A program made the translations under genes and the position numbers. From assembly GCA_965644315.1 (NCBI GenBank), contig CBFFRQ010000056.1:248001-312000 (forward strand): DNA of 64,000 bases. Reading direction: 5' to 3'. Numbering within the stretch: position 1 is the first letter of the stretch; each line of letters opens with the position of its first letter. This DNA comes from Caecitellus pseudoparvulus. Its lineage: Eukaryota; Bigyra: Bicosoecida. A model generated the notes under the pieces. That model had not been told where the DNA came from, made no database searches, and worked only from the letters and a program-made list of their open reading frames with translations. Shown here piece by piece: positions 1 through 11,900 of this stretch.

Positions 1-3000
1 CTCGCGGCTAGCGCCGCTCTGCCGCGCCGCACGGAACGTACGCTTGATTGCCTCTGCCTGCTTCTTGATAGCCTTGCGCTGCTCTGCTTCGGCCCGCCAT
101 GAGCGCTTGTCTACCACTGTGGACTCAATGGTGAGAGAGACGCCCTTGTCACGGAACTGCCGCTCGTACATCTTGGCAACTTCCTGCAGCGCATGCACGG
201 CGTCGAACGTGTCGTCCACGAACGTCATCATACCCGACGACACCTTGATCCAGTCCAGCACGCTGTTGGCGACGTCTTTCATCGCCGTCGTGCCCTGCAA
301 CGACACCTTGAGCATTTCGCGCATGTCCCCCAGCACACGGCGCGGCACAAGAACCAAAGCGTCCCCCGGCGCAACTGTGGGGGCAGTGTCAGGCTGTGCC
401 TCTGGCGCGCCAAATAAGCCAGGCAGGTCCTTGGGCAGCGCCTTGGACAGGAAGGGCGTCTCTGCTGCCAAGGTGGCCATCGCATTGCGCCAGGAGGTAC
501 CGTAGTGTTCAGCCCACTGTTTCCACACGCCGTAAAACTCTGTCGCATGGGCAATGGCATTGGACAGATCGTCTGCTGTGGGCGACGGGTGGGCAGGTGC
601 AGATTGGCCAGGGGCTGGGGCGCCGTGACTGGGGTGCCCCGCCTCCTTCCTGCCTTGCGGCTGGATCATACCCAATGCCTGTGCCGCCTGGAGGGGCACG
701 TGGGGCAGGTCTGCAGACAGGGCACGCCCCTCTTGGGCAGCTCTTAAGACAGCCGGCGACACAACGCCTCCGCCCGGCATGCCGATGGAGTGCGGAAGGC
801 CGGGTGTCGCGCCCATGCCTGCAGCAAAGGCCCCGAAGCCAAGGGCAGGACTGTACTCGGGCACTTCCTGATCCAGGAACTCCAACAATGCAGCCCACAC
901 GGGGCTTCGGGTGCCCGCAATCAAGCTGATGCCAGGGTCAGAGCCCAGAGCCGCCGGGTCTGGCAGATCGGGACAAGGAATGGGGCTGTTCCGGCCACTG
1001 GAAGCGTTGCCTGTCGCCGAGGGGCGAGTGGGCTGAGGAGAAATGCCCTGCATCCCTGATACGTCCACAGCGGGCTGCAGCCCACCTCCTCGCAGCTGGG
1101 CGATGCGCTGTTCATGCCTCCTGGCAGTGGAGTGCAGCGCCGCGATGGAGTCCCGGGCATGCCGGCCCCACTGTACACCTTGGTCCACCGACATGGCCCC
1201 CACCAAGACACCGCCCTGTCCGCCGCTCAGCTCCCACCGAGCTTCTTGTGCTGATGTGACTGAGGCTGCGAGGGGGTCGTCACCGTGCTCCAAGGCTGCT
1301 TCCCGCGCCCGGGTCGCGACATCCAGTGCAGCGGGCACATCCGCGGGTATCAACACGTCATGCTGTGGGTCAAGCTCTCCAAGAGCTGTGGGGGGTGTGC
1401 TGGTGTCAGCAGCTGACACGAGGGGCACAATGACCAATGCCAGCCCATGGGCGCCTACTGATGCAAACCCATGGCCACTGCCCTGCACACTGCCAATGTC
1501 AGTGCCTGAGGCGTCAATGGGCTGCAAGCCACTAGCGCCTTCCCGCACAGTGCTGCTCCAAGAGCCCTCTGGCGCATGGGATAGTGAGTGTTGGGCGGCG
1601 CTACCGGTGGCAGTGCCAGTTGCCAGCGTCGCTGAGGACGCTGACACCATGCGCCGGGGCTCGCCATGGGGCCCGATGGTCCACTTCTCGCTGCTGGTGG
1701 AGGCCGGGTGGCTGAGGCTGTACGACAGAGGCGCTGTCGCGCGAGGTCCAGCCTGCACGACTTGGGAGGAAGACGAAGCCACCGTTGCATGGGAAGGGAA
1801 GGAAGTCAGGGCCTTGGCTGACGCTGCAGCGTCGGCAGCACCCCACAAGCTGGCGCTGGCCGCTTCAGGCTCTGCTACAGGACTTCCAGTGGACTCCTCA
1901 CGCCCCGGTGCGTCGCTAGAGATGCTGCTGAAGGCACGACCACCAGAGGAGCCTGCGAACGCCACATCCATCTGTGGCACAGCTACCTGTGCTACGCGTC
2001 GCCGAATCGGGGCAGCTGGCTTGCTGTCGCTCGCTGGCGTCGGTGACGGCGCCGGACCAAGCCCTGGCGATGCAGGTAAGCTGCTGCGTGACGGCATGTG
2101 GAACACCTGCGCTGCGCCGCGCATGCCAGAGCGAGGGTTGCGGTTGGCCTGATATGTAGTTTTCGAGGAAGCGCTTGTGACACGCCCTGTGGCAGCGTCA
2201 CGGTCTGTCCTGGACACCACTAAGGCCCCATCTGCATCGGTGGCTACGAGGACGGCGCCAAGTCCGCTACCTGATGCAATGCGGCGATGCCCACGCCCAG
2301 CTGCGGGTTTCACAGCCGCAGGTTTGGCCCGCTCGCCACCAGACGCTCCGTGCATGCGAAGAGTGCCGTGCTGGGCGAGAAGGTGCTTCAACCCATCACT
2401 CATCTGCCCACCCACAAGCATTGAGGAGCTAGGGGAATGCTTGGCAGCACCAGTGCTGCCTTGCCTCGCCCCGTCGAGCACTTCCCCTCCAGCCAGAGCA
2501 TGCACGCTTGCACTGGCAGAGCGCCTGTGGCTACCACCGCCCAGCCGCAAGCCTGCTGTCTTGTACCCCATCGCCGACAGAAGCTGGGGCCCAGCTGGAG
2601 CGGACATGGCAGACGTTGCGTCGAACTTTCCGTACCGAGTTCGATCCTTGCCCCCTGAGCCATGACTGGCCACAGACCCAGCGCCGGATCTCCCAGTGTG
2701 GCCTCCTCCAAGTCCAGTGCCATCCGCAAACAAGACACCGGCGTATCCCGACCCAGTTCGCTGCAGCAACTGTTGCGCGTCACCCCCGCTCACCACCCTG
2801 CGATGCTTGCTGCGCCCAGAGGATGCATGGCCAGTAGAGTGCGACACGTGGGAAGAAGATGAGCCGTGTGAAGGATGGGGCGAGGGCAAGCCCCTGCGAT
2901 GCGCACCAGCCCGCCCCCCCTCCTCTTGGAGCAGCCGATCCCAAGTCATGCCCTCAGTGCCTGCCGACACACCCCGCGAATGGTGGGAGGAATGGGGGGA

Positions 3001-6000
3001 CATGGGGGGCTGGGAACTTGCCTCCTCACCTGGTCCTCGGCTTGGAGTGGATGAGCTGCCACCGGACACAACTGACGGCTTTCCAACAGATCCCTCTGGG
3101 GCCGCCGGCGTCGCGCCAGTCGAGCTGGCCCGTCGAATAGTACCGTGTGCAATGCCTTGCGTCCAAGCTCCTCGCGTGTGCGACGGACTCAGCGAAGCGC
3201 GGGCTGCAGCAGCATCTGAGTCAGGAACCACATCCCCGCTGTCAACCTGTCGCCAGCGTGGCCCATCACCTGCCTGGGCCGCCTGAACGATGCGCTGCGC
3301 GACATCTGCAGGGTTGTCATCGGGCTCTTCCGCATCCAACCCCCCTGAATGGTTCAATGCAGAGGCAAGGCCACTTGTGCCCAGCTGCGGGCTAAACTCA
3401 GGACGGAGCGGGAAGACATCGCTCCAGCTACCCGTGCCTCGCGAGTGCCCGCGTCCGCTGGTGTGCTGTGTGCTGGACGCGATGGGAGACGTCTCCATAA
3501 TTGGCGTCAGGGAGTGCTGCACTGGGGCTGCACCCGCATCAACACCTGGAACAACACTATGCCCCTGCTCTCCACTCAGGCGAATGCTGGACGCTTCGTG
3601 GGCATGGGGAGTGGATGCTCCCGAGGATCCAGCAGATGCCATGGTGGGCGGACCCCGCCCTCGTGCAGCAACACCCCCAGGCTGTTCTGTAGCACCCACA
3701 ACATCCTCCACTGAACCTTCTGGTGGGAGAGGGAACGTGGCCACAGCTGGTAGTGTGGAGAAATCTGGCTCGCGTGGAGGCACAGTCGCATGCGCAGGCT
3801 GAGACCCCACTGCCACTGCTGGGGTGCCGGGTTGCCCTGCCACTTTTGCACCAGCCAGTGGCACAAGGCGGGGAACAACCATAAGTGGTGGTGCTGAGAT
3901 CAAGTACTCCTCCACAATGGTTAACGCTTCCTGGGTGGACAGGTGGACGTTGTTCATGGGCACTCGCACTTCGTGCATCCAGTACCTGACGAACTGAGCC
4001 CGTTCCAGAGCGGAGGCTTCTGCGCTGGCTGCCAGTGCAAAGGCGTGGCGGTCTGACCCAAAGGCAGCCTGCAGCAACAGGGGAATGCCGAGGCCAAACA
4101 ACATGTACATGGAGGTGGTGGCAAAAACCCGCAGGATTGGGGACACGTCGGGGTCCAGAAGCAACGCCGCCATTATGACTAAGTACATGAGAGAGGCAGC
4201 CACGGGGAAGCTCACTGAGATGGCAGTCCGCCAGCAGGACTTATCGGTGGTGGGCGCACTGAGGAGAACGTAGCCTGCGCCAGCCGAGACACTCCCAATC
4301 CCAGCAGTCGTGAACGCAACAACCAGCACAGAGAGTGCAGCACCCCGGAGAAATGGCCACAGGCCCAGGCCTAGAATGCTAAGTAGAGGAAAGACATGGG
4401 CGAGTACGTACAGCCACCACCGCTTGGAGCAGGTGCGGCCCACCTGGTACATGTGCGGGACATGTGCGTTGGCGCCGGTGTCAGTCCGAACCTCGTTATC
4501 CAGGCCTTGCCATGTCCGCCCGGCGCCTTCACCGGGCCCTGCTGCACTGACGAATGCCTCTTCAACGGGCTGGTACCGCTTCACGTAGGCACCTCGGGGT
4601 CCTGCACACCAGCAGGGTGCAACCTCGAAGCCACAGCAACACATGTCCACCAGGCAGTCCCCAGGATGGTCGTCCTTGGAAGAAGGGGTTGAGCCGAGAC
4701 CTTTGGCCTGTGAGTCACCAAGGCGGATATTTTGAATGCCACTGGGCATGCTTGACACAGGAGTGTTGTGGCTGTTCGGCCGCTGCTTCGGACTCAGAGA
4801 CAGCGCGTCCGGCATGATGGGTTGTGACCCCGCACCACCCTCATCACTGTCACTTTCAGAACCCACGGGTGTGGGGGTGCGCTTGGATGGTCCAGGGCTG
4901 GAGCTTGTAACTGATCCTCGCTTGCGCCTCTTGCGGCGAGCGCGCTTGCCATCAGCGTGCGTGCGGGCGCAGCTGCACCAGGCGCTGGCCGGCGCGCGAT
5001 ACGGCGCCCAGCGGGTTTTGAAGAGGAGAAACCAAGCCATTAGAGTTGACGACGTTACCAGAATGACTGCCATGAGCAGGGTATCTGTCCATGGCACGAC
5101 TGCTGGCTGCTCCTCCATCACCCGCAGCTCCATGGCTGCCAAGGTGCCAGAGAAGTAGGAGCAGGCACTGGCGTTTCCCGCCAAGGGAGACGACCGCAAA
5201 CCCTCCAGCTGCGATCGGACTTCCAGAGCAAGGGAACTTTCCTCCCTGCTTTCTTGTGCCTGCGGCATGGAGAGGGGCGGTGTATGCGATCTGCATCATT
5301 GCGTTGGTGAATGCACACGAACCTGCACGGCGTCCTCCAGCCCTGTCCCCGAGCACAACGTATCAGCCATGCGCTGCAACATGTTCACAGGGGGCCATAG
5401 CCGGCGAGCTACAGTCGCAGGCAAGAAGTGCACGAAGGGCAGTTGCCCGGCCATGAGCAGTGCGTGGTGCACAGCCAAAGCGAGGGTGTTGAACATAGCC
5501 ACTTTGTTGGCCACCAGCGCCGAGTGGTTCGCCAAGTACATGCGCATGAAAGCCCTGCGAAGTAGGCGTGCCCCTCCGTGCAGTGCCCCTGCGTGCGCTT
5601 GCGACGCCTCGCTGCAAAGGCACTCACAAGACCATCAGGATGATGATGGAAAAGGCCATGACGCCTCGACTGAGGGCAAAGTACGCCGTGGAGGGCGACG
5701 GTGTGTATGTGTTGAAAGAGAAATCTACCCAAACCCGCTCAAATACTGCCTCAAATACAGGGCCATCTTCGCTGGTCGGCATTTGCTTGCTGTTGACGAT
5801 GCCCATGGCCGTTGGCAAGCTGCCGAGCAGCCCAAATACCGCAAGGCACAGCGCTCCCCAGGCCAGCATCTGTAAACCCGCCGGCCACTCCCATGGGCGG
5901 CGGTGACGCAGTGGCAGAAGACACGAATCAACTGCGATGTGTTTGAAGGTGCAGGGGGGAGACTGCTGCTCCCCAGCGCTGCTGGGCGGTGAACCATCGC

Positions 6001-6148
6001 CAACCTCAGCAACCCCAGCTTGGACGTCGCTGCCGACCTCCGCGACGCCCCGCTGAGCGCCAATCGCAAAGCCACCGCTGCGAAAAGCATCTTGCCCTGG
6101 TGCACTGTCATCCAGCAGGTCCGCTTGCTCCGGCCGAGAGAGCGACAT
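1..6148 (-). CDS. Multi-pass membrane sensor histidine kinase with giant insert (C-terminally incomplete)
   Basis: Exons 6148-5628, 5554-5323 and 5259-1 join in phase (introns gtgagtg..cgcag and gttcgtg..cgcag) to 2004 codons still open at the left edge. The ATG at 6148 is the first in frame. Hydrophobic segments lie near residues 93-115 and 155-175, before about 370, and as a cluster at about 540-640. An H-box, MHEVRVPMNN, follows with His680. After it comes about 1,200 residues of Ser/Gly/Ala/Pro-rich sequence. Only near residues 1895-1970 does sequence resembling the second DHp helix appear (VLDWIKVSSGMMTF, then a stretch ending RDKGVSLTI). That is the usual lead-in to an HATPase domain, which would lie beyond the window. 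Seen: one open frame with no stop across the insert. Known: in histidine kinases these two helices normally sit within about 60 residues. Inferred: a His-Asp phosphorelay sensor at a membrane. Ligand unknown. A receiver domain may follow outside the window. Confidence 0.8.
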
Positions 6149-6388
6149 GGCGCTGCCTCAGACAGCAGCGCCGCAGTCACGGTGAATGTCAAAGCGTCTG
6201 CCGGCAAGCCAGACCCTCTGAGCAGGCGCACAGCCACCGATTCAACAACAAACAGACCATGTAAAATCGCAGCGACGCTGTGCTGCGTGGTACCTTTCGT
6301 GCTACAAGAAGTCAAGGTGTCTGGATTTGCTCGTGCGGCAAGATGGCCGCAGAGGTCGCTCAACCTGGAGAAAGGAAGTGCTTCAGAC

Positions 6389-8518
6389 TCAGGACACGGT
6401 CAAGACCTTGCACATGTTGGTGCTGCCCTGACGCCCCTCCAACATCCCGTGCACAGCGACTACCTGGTCGCCCGAGTCCACCCAGCCCCACTCGCGGCAT
6501 GTCTCGATGGCCCGCAGCAAGATGCTGTCGGTGCCGATCATGCTGCCCATCACGCTCGCCTTGACGCCACGCATGTACCCCTCGCACTGGCGGGCGACCC
6601 AATCAGCAGCTGTCAGCACCAGCACGCGAGCTGCGGGGCGGTACTTGGAGATGAGGCGGGCGGTGTTGCCGCTCTCAGAACACACGATGATCACAGGTGC
6701 CTCGATGTCCACGGCTGTCTTGACTGCAGAGGATGCTGTCGCCTCCGCCGTGGAGATGTGCTTGGAGACTTCCTGTCGCACAGACTGTGAGGAGAAAAAC
6801 AGAGTCGATGTGGGCCAGCGGCGTGGATGCTGGCTAGCGTCAGGATGCGTACCGAGCGGACAGCTGTGTACAAGGAGTTGTAGTTCACAATGGACTCAGC
6901 CTCCAGGCACACCTTGGCCATCATCTCCACAGCCTTTAGGGGGTAAGCACCACCAGCAGTCTCCCCAGACAGCATCACAGCATCTGTGCCGTCCAGGACA
7001 GCGTTGGCGACATCAGTGCACTCAGCTCGGGTGGGGCGAGGGTTCTTGATCATGCTCTCCAACATTTGGGTGGCAGTGATGACAGGCTTGCCATGCAGGT
7101 TGCACTGGCGGATCATGCGCTTCTGGGCCAGAAACACCTTTTCTGTGAGGTGCGCCGAGCGCGGGAAGGGTGCGGGCGGTGCACGGCACGCATGGACCAG
7201 GCAATTGCCATACCCGGAGGGATCTCCATGCCCAAGTCACCACGTGCTACCATGATGCCGTCAGCAGCCTGCAGGATGGTCTCGAAGTTTTCCAGGCCTT
7301 CCTTGTTCTCGATCTTGGCAATGATCTTGATGTGGGCGCCCTCCTCCCCCAGCAACTTGCGGATGACCTCAATGTCGCTGCCCTTCCGCACAAAGGAAGC
7401 AGCAATGAAGTCCACGCCATATGGCACTGCGAACTTCGTCAGGTCCTCCGTGTCCTTCTCCGTGACGGTGGGCAGGTCTACGATGGCGCCGGGCAAGTTC
7501 ATGTTCTTGCGCTCGCCCAGGGTGCAGTCGTTCTCCACGCGCACCACGACGTGGTCCGCGTGGCACTCCTTCACAGTCATCACCAGAGCTCCGTCAGCCG
7601 CCAGGATGGGGCTGCCTGGCTTCACAGTGGATGGCAGGGATTGGTACGTGCACGCGATGGTGGAGCTGTCCCCCAGCACGTCGTAGTCCGTCACAATGGT
7701 GAGGTCTTGCCCCTTGGTCAGTTGAATGGGCTTGTGCTCCTTCAGAAAGCCTGTGCGGATTTCCGGGCCCTTGGTATCCAGCAGAATGGCAAGGTTGCTC
7801 TCGGGGCGCTCGGCAGCAGCTGCTCGCAGCTTTTCCACAGTGGCAGCGTGGGTCTGCGCCGTCGTGAGGGCGCCGTGTGAAGGAGAGCTCAAGAGGCAAG
7901 CGCACTGGATCTCTGTGTACTCACTGCGTGGTCTCCATGGGAGAAGTTGAGACGGGCGACGTTCATGCCTCTGGCGGGGGTCAGGGTTTGAGGGCGAGTG
8001 CACCACAGCCCAAGTGGGCGCCACCACGTTAGGCCAGCATGCGGCTCAGGGACTGTCAACGCACCGGTCAATCATTTCAATGAGAGTTGGCACTTCCCAG
8101 CAAGCAGGGCCGATCGTGCACACAACCTGAGCAAGGCAGCATGTGGGCCCAAGTGCAGCGCCTCAGTGGGTGTTGGACGACGAAACGCTGATCCAGCACA
8201 AACACCCCAGTCTGCTCCTCTGCACTTCGCCTAGAAAACGGAAACTGGAAGAATTTCCTCGTCATGCACGCGAGTACTGCCAGCCTGCTGTATTTTCGCC
8301 GCAGCTCCCATCGACAGCGTGGGCGCAAGCCAAAGAGGCTGAGGGTACGAACCTTGACCTTGCGCTCGTGTAGCTCGTGGGTGTCGAAGACCTTGTCCCA
8401 TCTGAAGGGGGGTAGAAAGGGAAAGCAGTTGGGTATGTTGGCAACCCTCTATGGTGAACGGCGCTGGGGGAGCGTACGTAATGCCAGCATTGCGCAAGCC
8501 AGTGTGGGCGGCAGCCAT
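6389..8518 (-). CDS. Pyruvate kinase
   Basis: Catalyses phosphoenolpyruvate + ADP to pyruvate + ATP, the last step of glycolysis. Seven exons: 8518-8478, 8401-8353, 8126-8065, 7970-7925, 7853-7214, 7142-6853 and 6784-6389, all phase-consistent, giving 507 aa, a normal family length. Visible landmarks are [24 protein letters not shown], the [12 protein letters not shown] strand, the catalytic [42 protein letters not shown] and [11 protein letters not shown], then the C-terminal regulatory-type domain ending near MCKVLTVS. No transit peptide is obvious, so it is probably cytosolic. An upstream in-frame GTG at 8542 was not used; ATG 8518 gives a compact start. Intron 2 (8127-8352, 226 nt) is about three times the usual length here. 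Divergent from the WASHC2-like gene. Confidence 0.96.
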
Positions 8519-8994
8519 GTTGGTGTGGTGGTATGAGTTCACTGAAAGTCAGACTAGGCAGTGCTCTACGAAGAAAGCACAAAAGCTGATGCGATAGGTG
8601 AAAACTAGGCAGCCTTGGTCAAGATTAGGCGTGTGAAAAGTGGAAGACGACGGCCCACAGTGCATGCCTTGGCCATGTCCACCCCGCCAACTCCTCTGGA
8701 TCCCAGCCGGGCCTTCCCCTAGGGACGCTTGCCGGGCACCACAACAGGCGCAGCCAACATTTCCAATCACCTCCGTCGATTAACTCGCGGCTCACGCTCA
8801 TGTGGAGCTGGCACACGCGGCGTGTGAGCTACTTGCTGGCTGAAGGAGCCTCGAGGCTGCACACTGGTGAAACGCAGGCTGACAGGAAGCCGTGCTTGTC
8901 GCGGCTTGTCTGAAGGCTGCCCTCGGCATTGTCCACGGCAGGACTTGCCCATTGTTGCTCAGCTCCTGTGCCTGCTGTATCTGCGAGAGTCGAC
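8519..8994. other. Intergenic region between divergent pyruvate kinase and WASHC2-like genes
   Basis: 476 nt between two start codons reading away from each other, so it should hold both promoters and 5' UTRs. I see no TATA-like element or RNA gene. The only pattern noted is CTAGGCAG at 8554-8561 and 8605-8612, with a related ATTAGGC at 8624-8630. The short open frames here lack family features. Confidence 0.5.
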
Positions 8995-11900
8995 ATGGAC
9001 GGGAAGCTTGACCAGCTACAGGGCGCAGTGGATTCTGGCGGAGTTTCGCTGGCCACCGACACTGTGGTGAGTGTGGACTGTGTGCGATGCGCTTGACTTG
9101 CAAACTGTGCACCTGCAGCCCTTGGAATTTCCCTCGCTTTGCAGCTGAACAACATCCTTGGCGAGGTTTCCGAAAGCATCACCCAGCGTGCCAGTGTGAG
9201 CTTTTTCCCCTGGGCTTGCGGCACTGCACCTGGCCAACAACACAAGCCTTGGATCGCCCTTCGTCACGCAGGCTCTCATGAAGAAGGTGGACAGCCTGGG
9301 CGATTGCATCCAAGAAGCATCCGTGGAATTCGGCAACACACACAATCAGTTCATGCTGCTGTCCAACACCCAGTTCATGGAGCATGTGAGTGACTGCCTC
9401 TGGCCCGCTGCTGCGAGCGCCCCGCTGGCAACTTGGCCACCCTACCTTCTCCACAGCGCGTGTATGATGACGACGCGGAGGTCATTGCAGAGTCTAAGGT
9501 GCCTAGTGTCGTGTACAACTCCGCAGAGCTCACAGAGGCCCGCAAGAATGCGGCACTCGTGCAGGCCAAGGAGGCGCTGAAGTTCTTCATTCCTCACGTC
9601 GAAGAGCAACATGCCGGTGCATCTGAAGCTGACCTGGACGCAGCCATGGCAGAAGCAGACATGTTTGGTTTCCCTCTTCCATTCGTGATTGGCACCGAGC
9701 GTTTCTTGGTTGACCCAACTGTCGGTTTGGGAGATGAGGAACCTCACGACGAAGGCGATCTGCAGCCTGCTCCTGAAGATGTGGGGGGCGGTATCGACGG
9801 CAGGACTGTAGCTGCAGCTCCAGTGCCGGCCCAGCCAGGTGCATCTCCGTTTGATGAGCCTGCGACCATGGGCACAGGGTCCCCTTTTGACGCCCCTCCT
9901 GCGCCAGCGCCCCAGCCTGCATCAACAGGTCAGGGTACAGTTCAGAGCGACGATGAAGATGACGGCGAAACGGCTTTCCAGGGTTTCGGTGCCGCAGGGC
10001 CGGACGAAGCTTCCCAGCCGCCACCTGCAAATCCTCTCATGGCTGCAATCAGGCAGCAAGGTGGTCGCACAGAGAGGGCAGACTCTGAGCCTGCGCAGCC
10101 ACCCCCGGCCAACCCACTAATGGCTGCCATTCGACAAAAAGGGGGGCAGGCTGGTGGAGCATCCAAGGCGCCAGCTGCTAGCGCTGCCCCACCTCGGCCG
10201 GCGGACCCGCAAGCAGACGTCATGGCCGCCATCGCGTCACGAGGAGGCAAGCCAGCTGCCCCCCCCGCCCCTGCCGCCCCCCAGGAGGTTGCCACGGATA
10301 GCGAGTCTGACGATGAAGAAGCGGCATTGTTTGCTGGAGGGGGGCGAAAGCCGGCTGGAGCCGCTTCTCGAGCCAGCTTGTTTGGCGACTCGCTCATGCC
10401 ACGGGGCCCCGCAGGCCGTAGGGCTGCACCAAGCAGTTCATTTGCAGGAGGCGGATTGTTTGGAGACGACGAAGACGATGCTGAGCTACTTGCATCGAGT
10501 GCTGCACCGGCCACAAGCACTGACTTACGCCAAGGTGCAGTTGACCCCTTCGCAGAGCCGCAGAGCGCTCCACCTCAGGAGCCCGCCCGCTCAGTGGAGA
10601 GCAACCCCGACGCACGCAGAGCAGCAGCAGCTGCCGGCCTTGCAGCTGCGGCGGCTTCAACACGCAACCCCCAGCCCACGCAAGGTGGCCTTTTCGCGGA
10701 TCCGCCGACGTCGAGCCCAAAGCCTGCTCCCAAACCGCAGCAGAGTGGAGGGGGTCTCTTTGGCGATGACAGCGGTGACGAAGGCACAGCCCAAGCTCCT
10801 GCACCGGCACCAAGCACCGCACTCTCAGGGGGGTTGTTTAGTGATGAACCCGATTCCGCCCCGGCACCCGCTCCACCTGCAACTCGCTCCATGGGCGGCC
10901 TCTTCGGGGATGACGAAGAGTCGTTTACGGCTCCAGCTGCACCCAAACCCAAGGCGAATATTGGCAAGGGCCTTTTCGGAGATGATGAAGATGATGAGGA
11001 CATGCCAACTTCTTCGCCTGCGACGCGCCAAGGTCCAATCATTTCAGGAGGGCTGTTTGACGATGACGATGGGGGTGTGTCGGCGCCATCCCCGGCACCC
11101 GCCGCCGCAGCACCAGCGCCCACGCCCGCGACGCCTCTGGGCGGGTCACTGTTTGACGATGACGATGGGGGTGTGTCGGCGCCATCCCCGGCACCCGCCG
11201 CCGCAGCACCAGCGCCCAAGCCCGCAGCACCTCTGGGCGGGTCACTGTTTGACGATGACGATGGGGGTGTGTCGGCGCCATCCCCGGCACCCGCCGCCGC
11301 GGCACCGGCGCCCAAGCCTGCAGAGCAACGGACAGCACTTGTGGGCTTGGCTGCTCCCGCCAATGTGCGCCAGCAGAGTGCAGGGTCAGACTCCACAGCA
11401 TCTGACTGGAGTGACACTGATGTGAAGCCCGCTGTGCCGGTGACAAGAACCACGGCACCAGCCGCCGCGGCACCGGCGCCCAAGCCTGCAGCACCTCTGG
11501 GCGGGTCACTGTTTGACGATGACGATGGGGGTGTGTCGGCGCCATCCCCGGCACCCGCCGCCGCGGCACCGGCGCCCAAGCCCGCGACGCCTCTGGGCGG
11601 GTCACTGTTTGACGATGACGATGGGGGTGTGTCGGCGCCATCCCCGGCACCCGCCGCCGCGGCACCGGCGCCCAAGCCCGCGACGCCTCTGGGCGGGTCA
11701 CTGTTTGACGATGACGATGGGGGTGTGTCGGCGCCATCCCCGGCACCCGCCGCCGCGGCACCGGCGCCCAAGCCTGCAGAGCAACGGACAGCACTTGTGG
11801 GCTTGGCTGCTCCCGCCAATGTGCGCCAGCAGAGTGCAGGGTCAGACTCCACAGCATCTGACTGGAGTGACACTGATGTGAAGCCCGCTGTGCCGGTGAC

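Noticed and set aside
5725-6363. 212-aa minus-strand frame overlapping the first exon of the left-edge histidine kinase
   Set aside because: Different frame from the spliced kinase, with no membrane or domain pattern.
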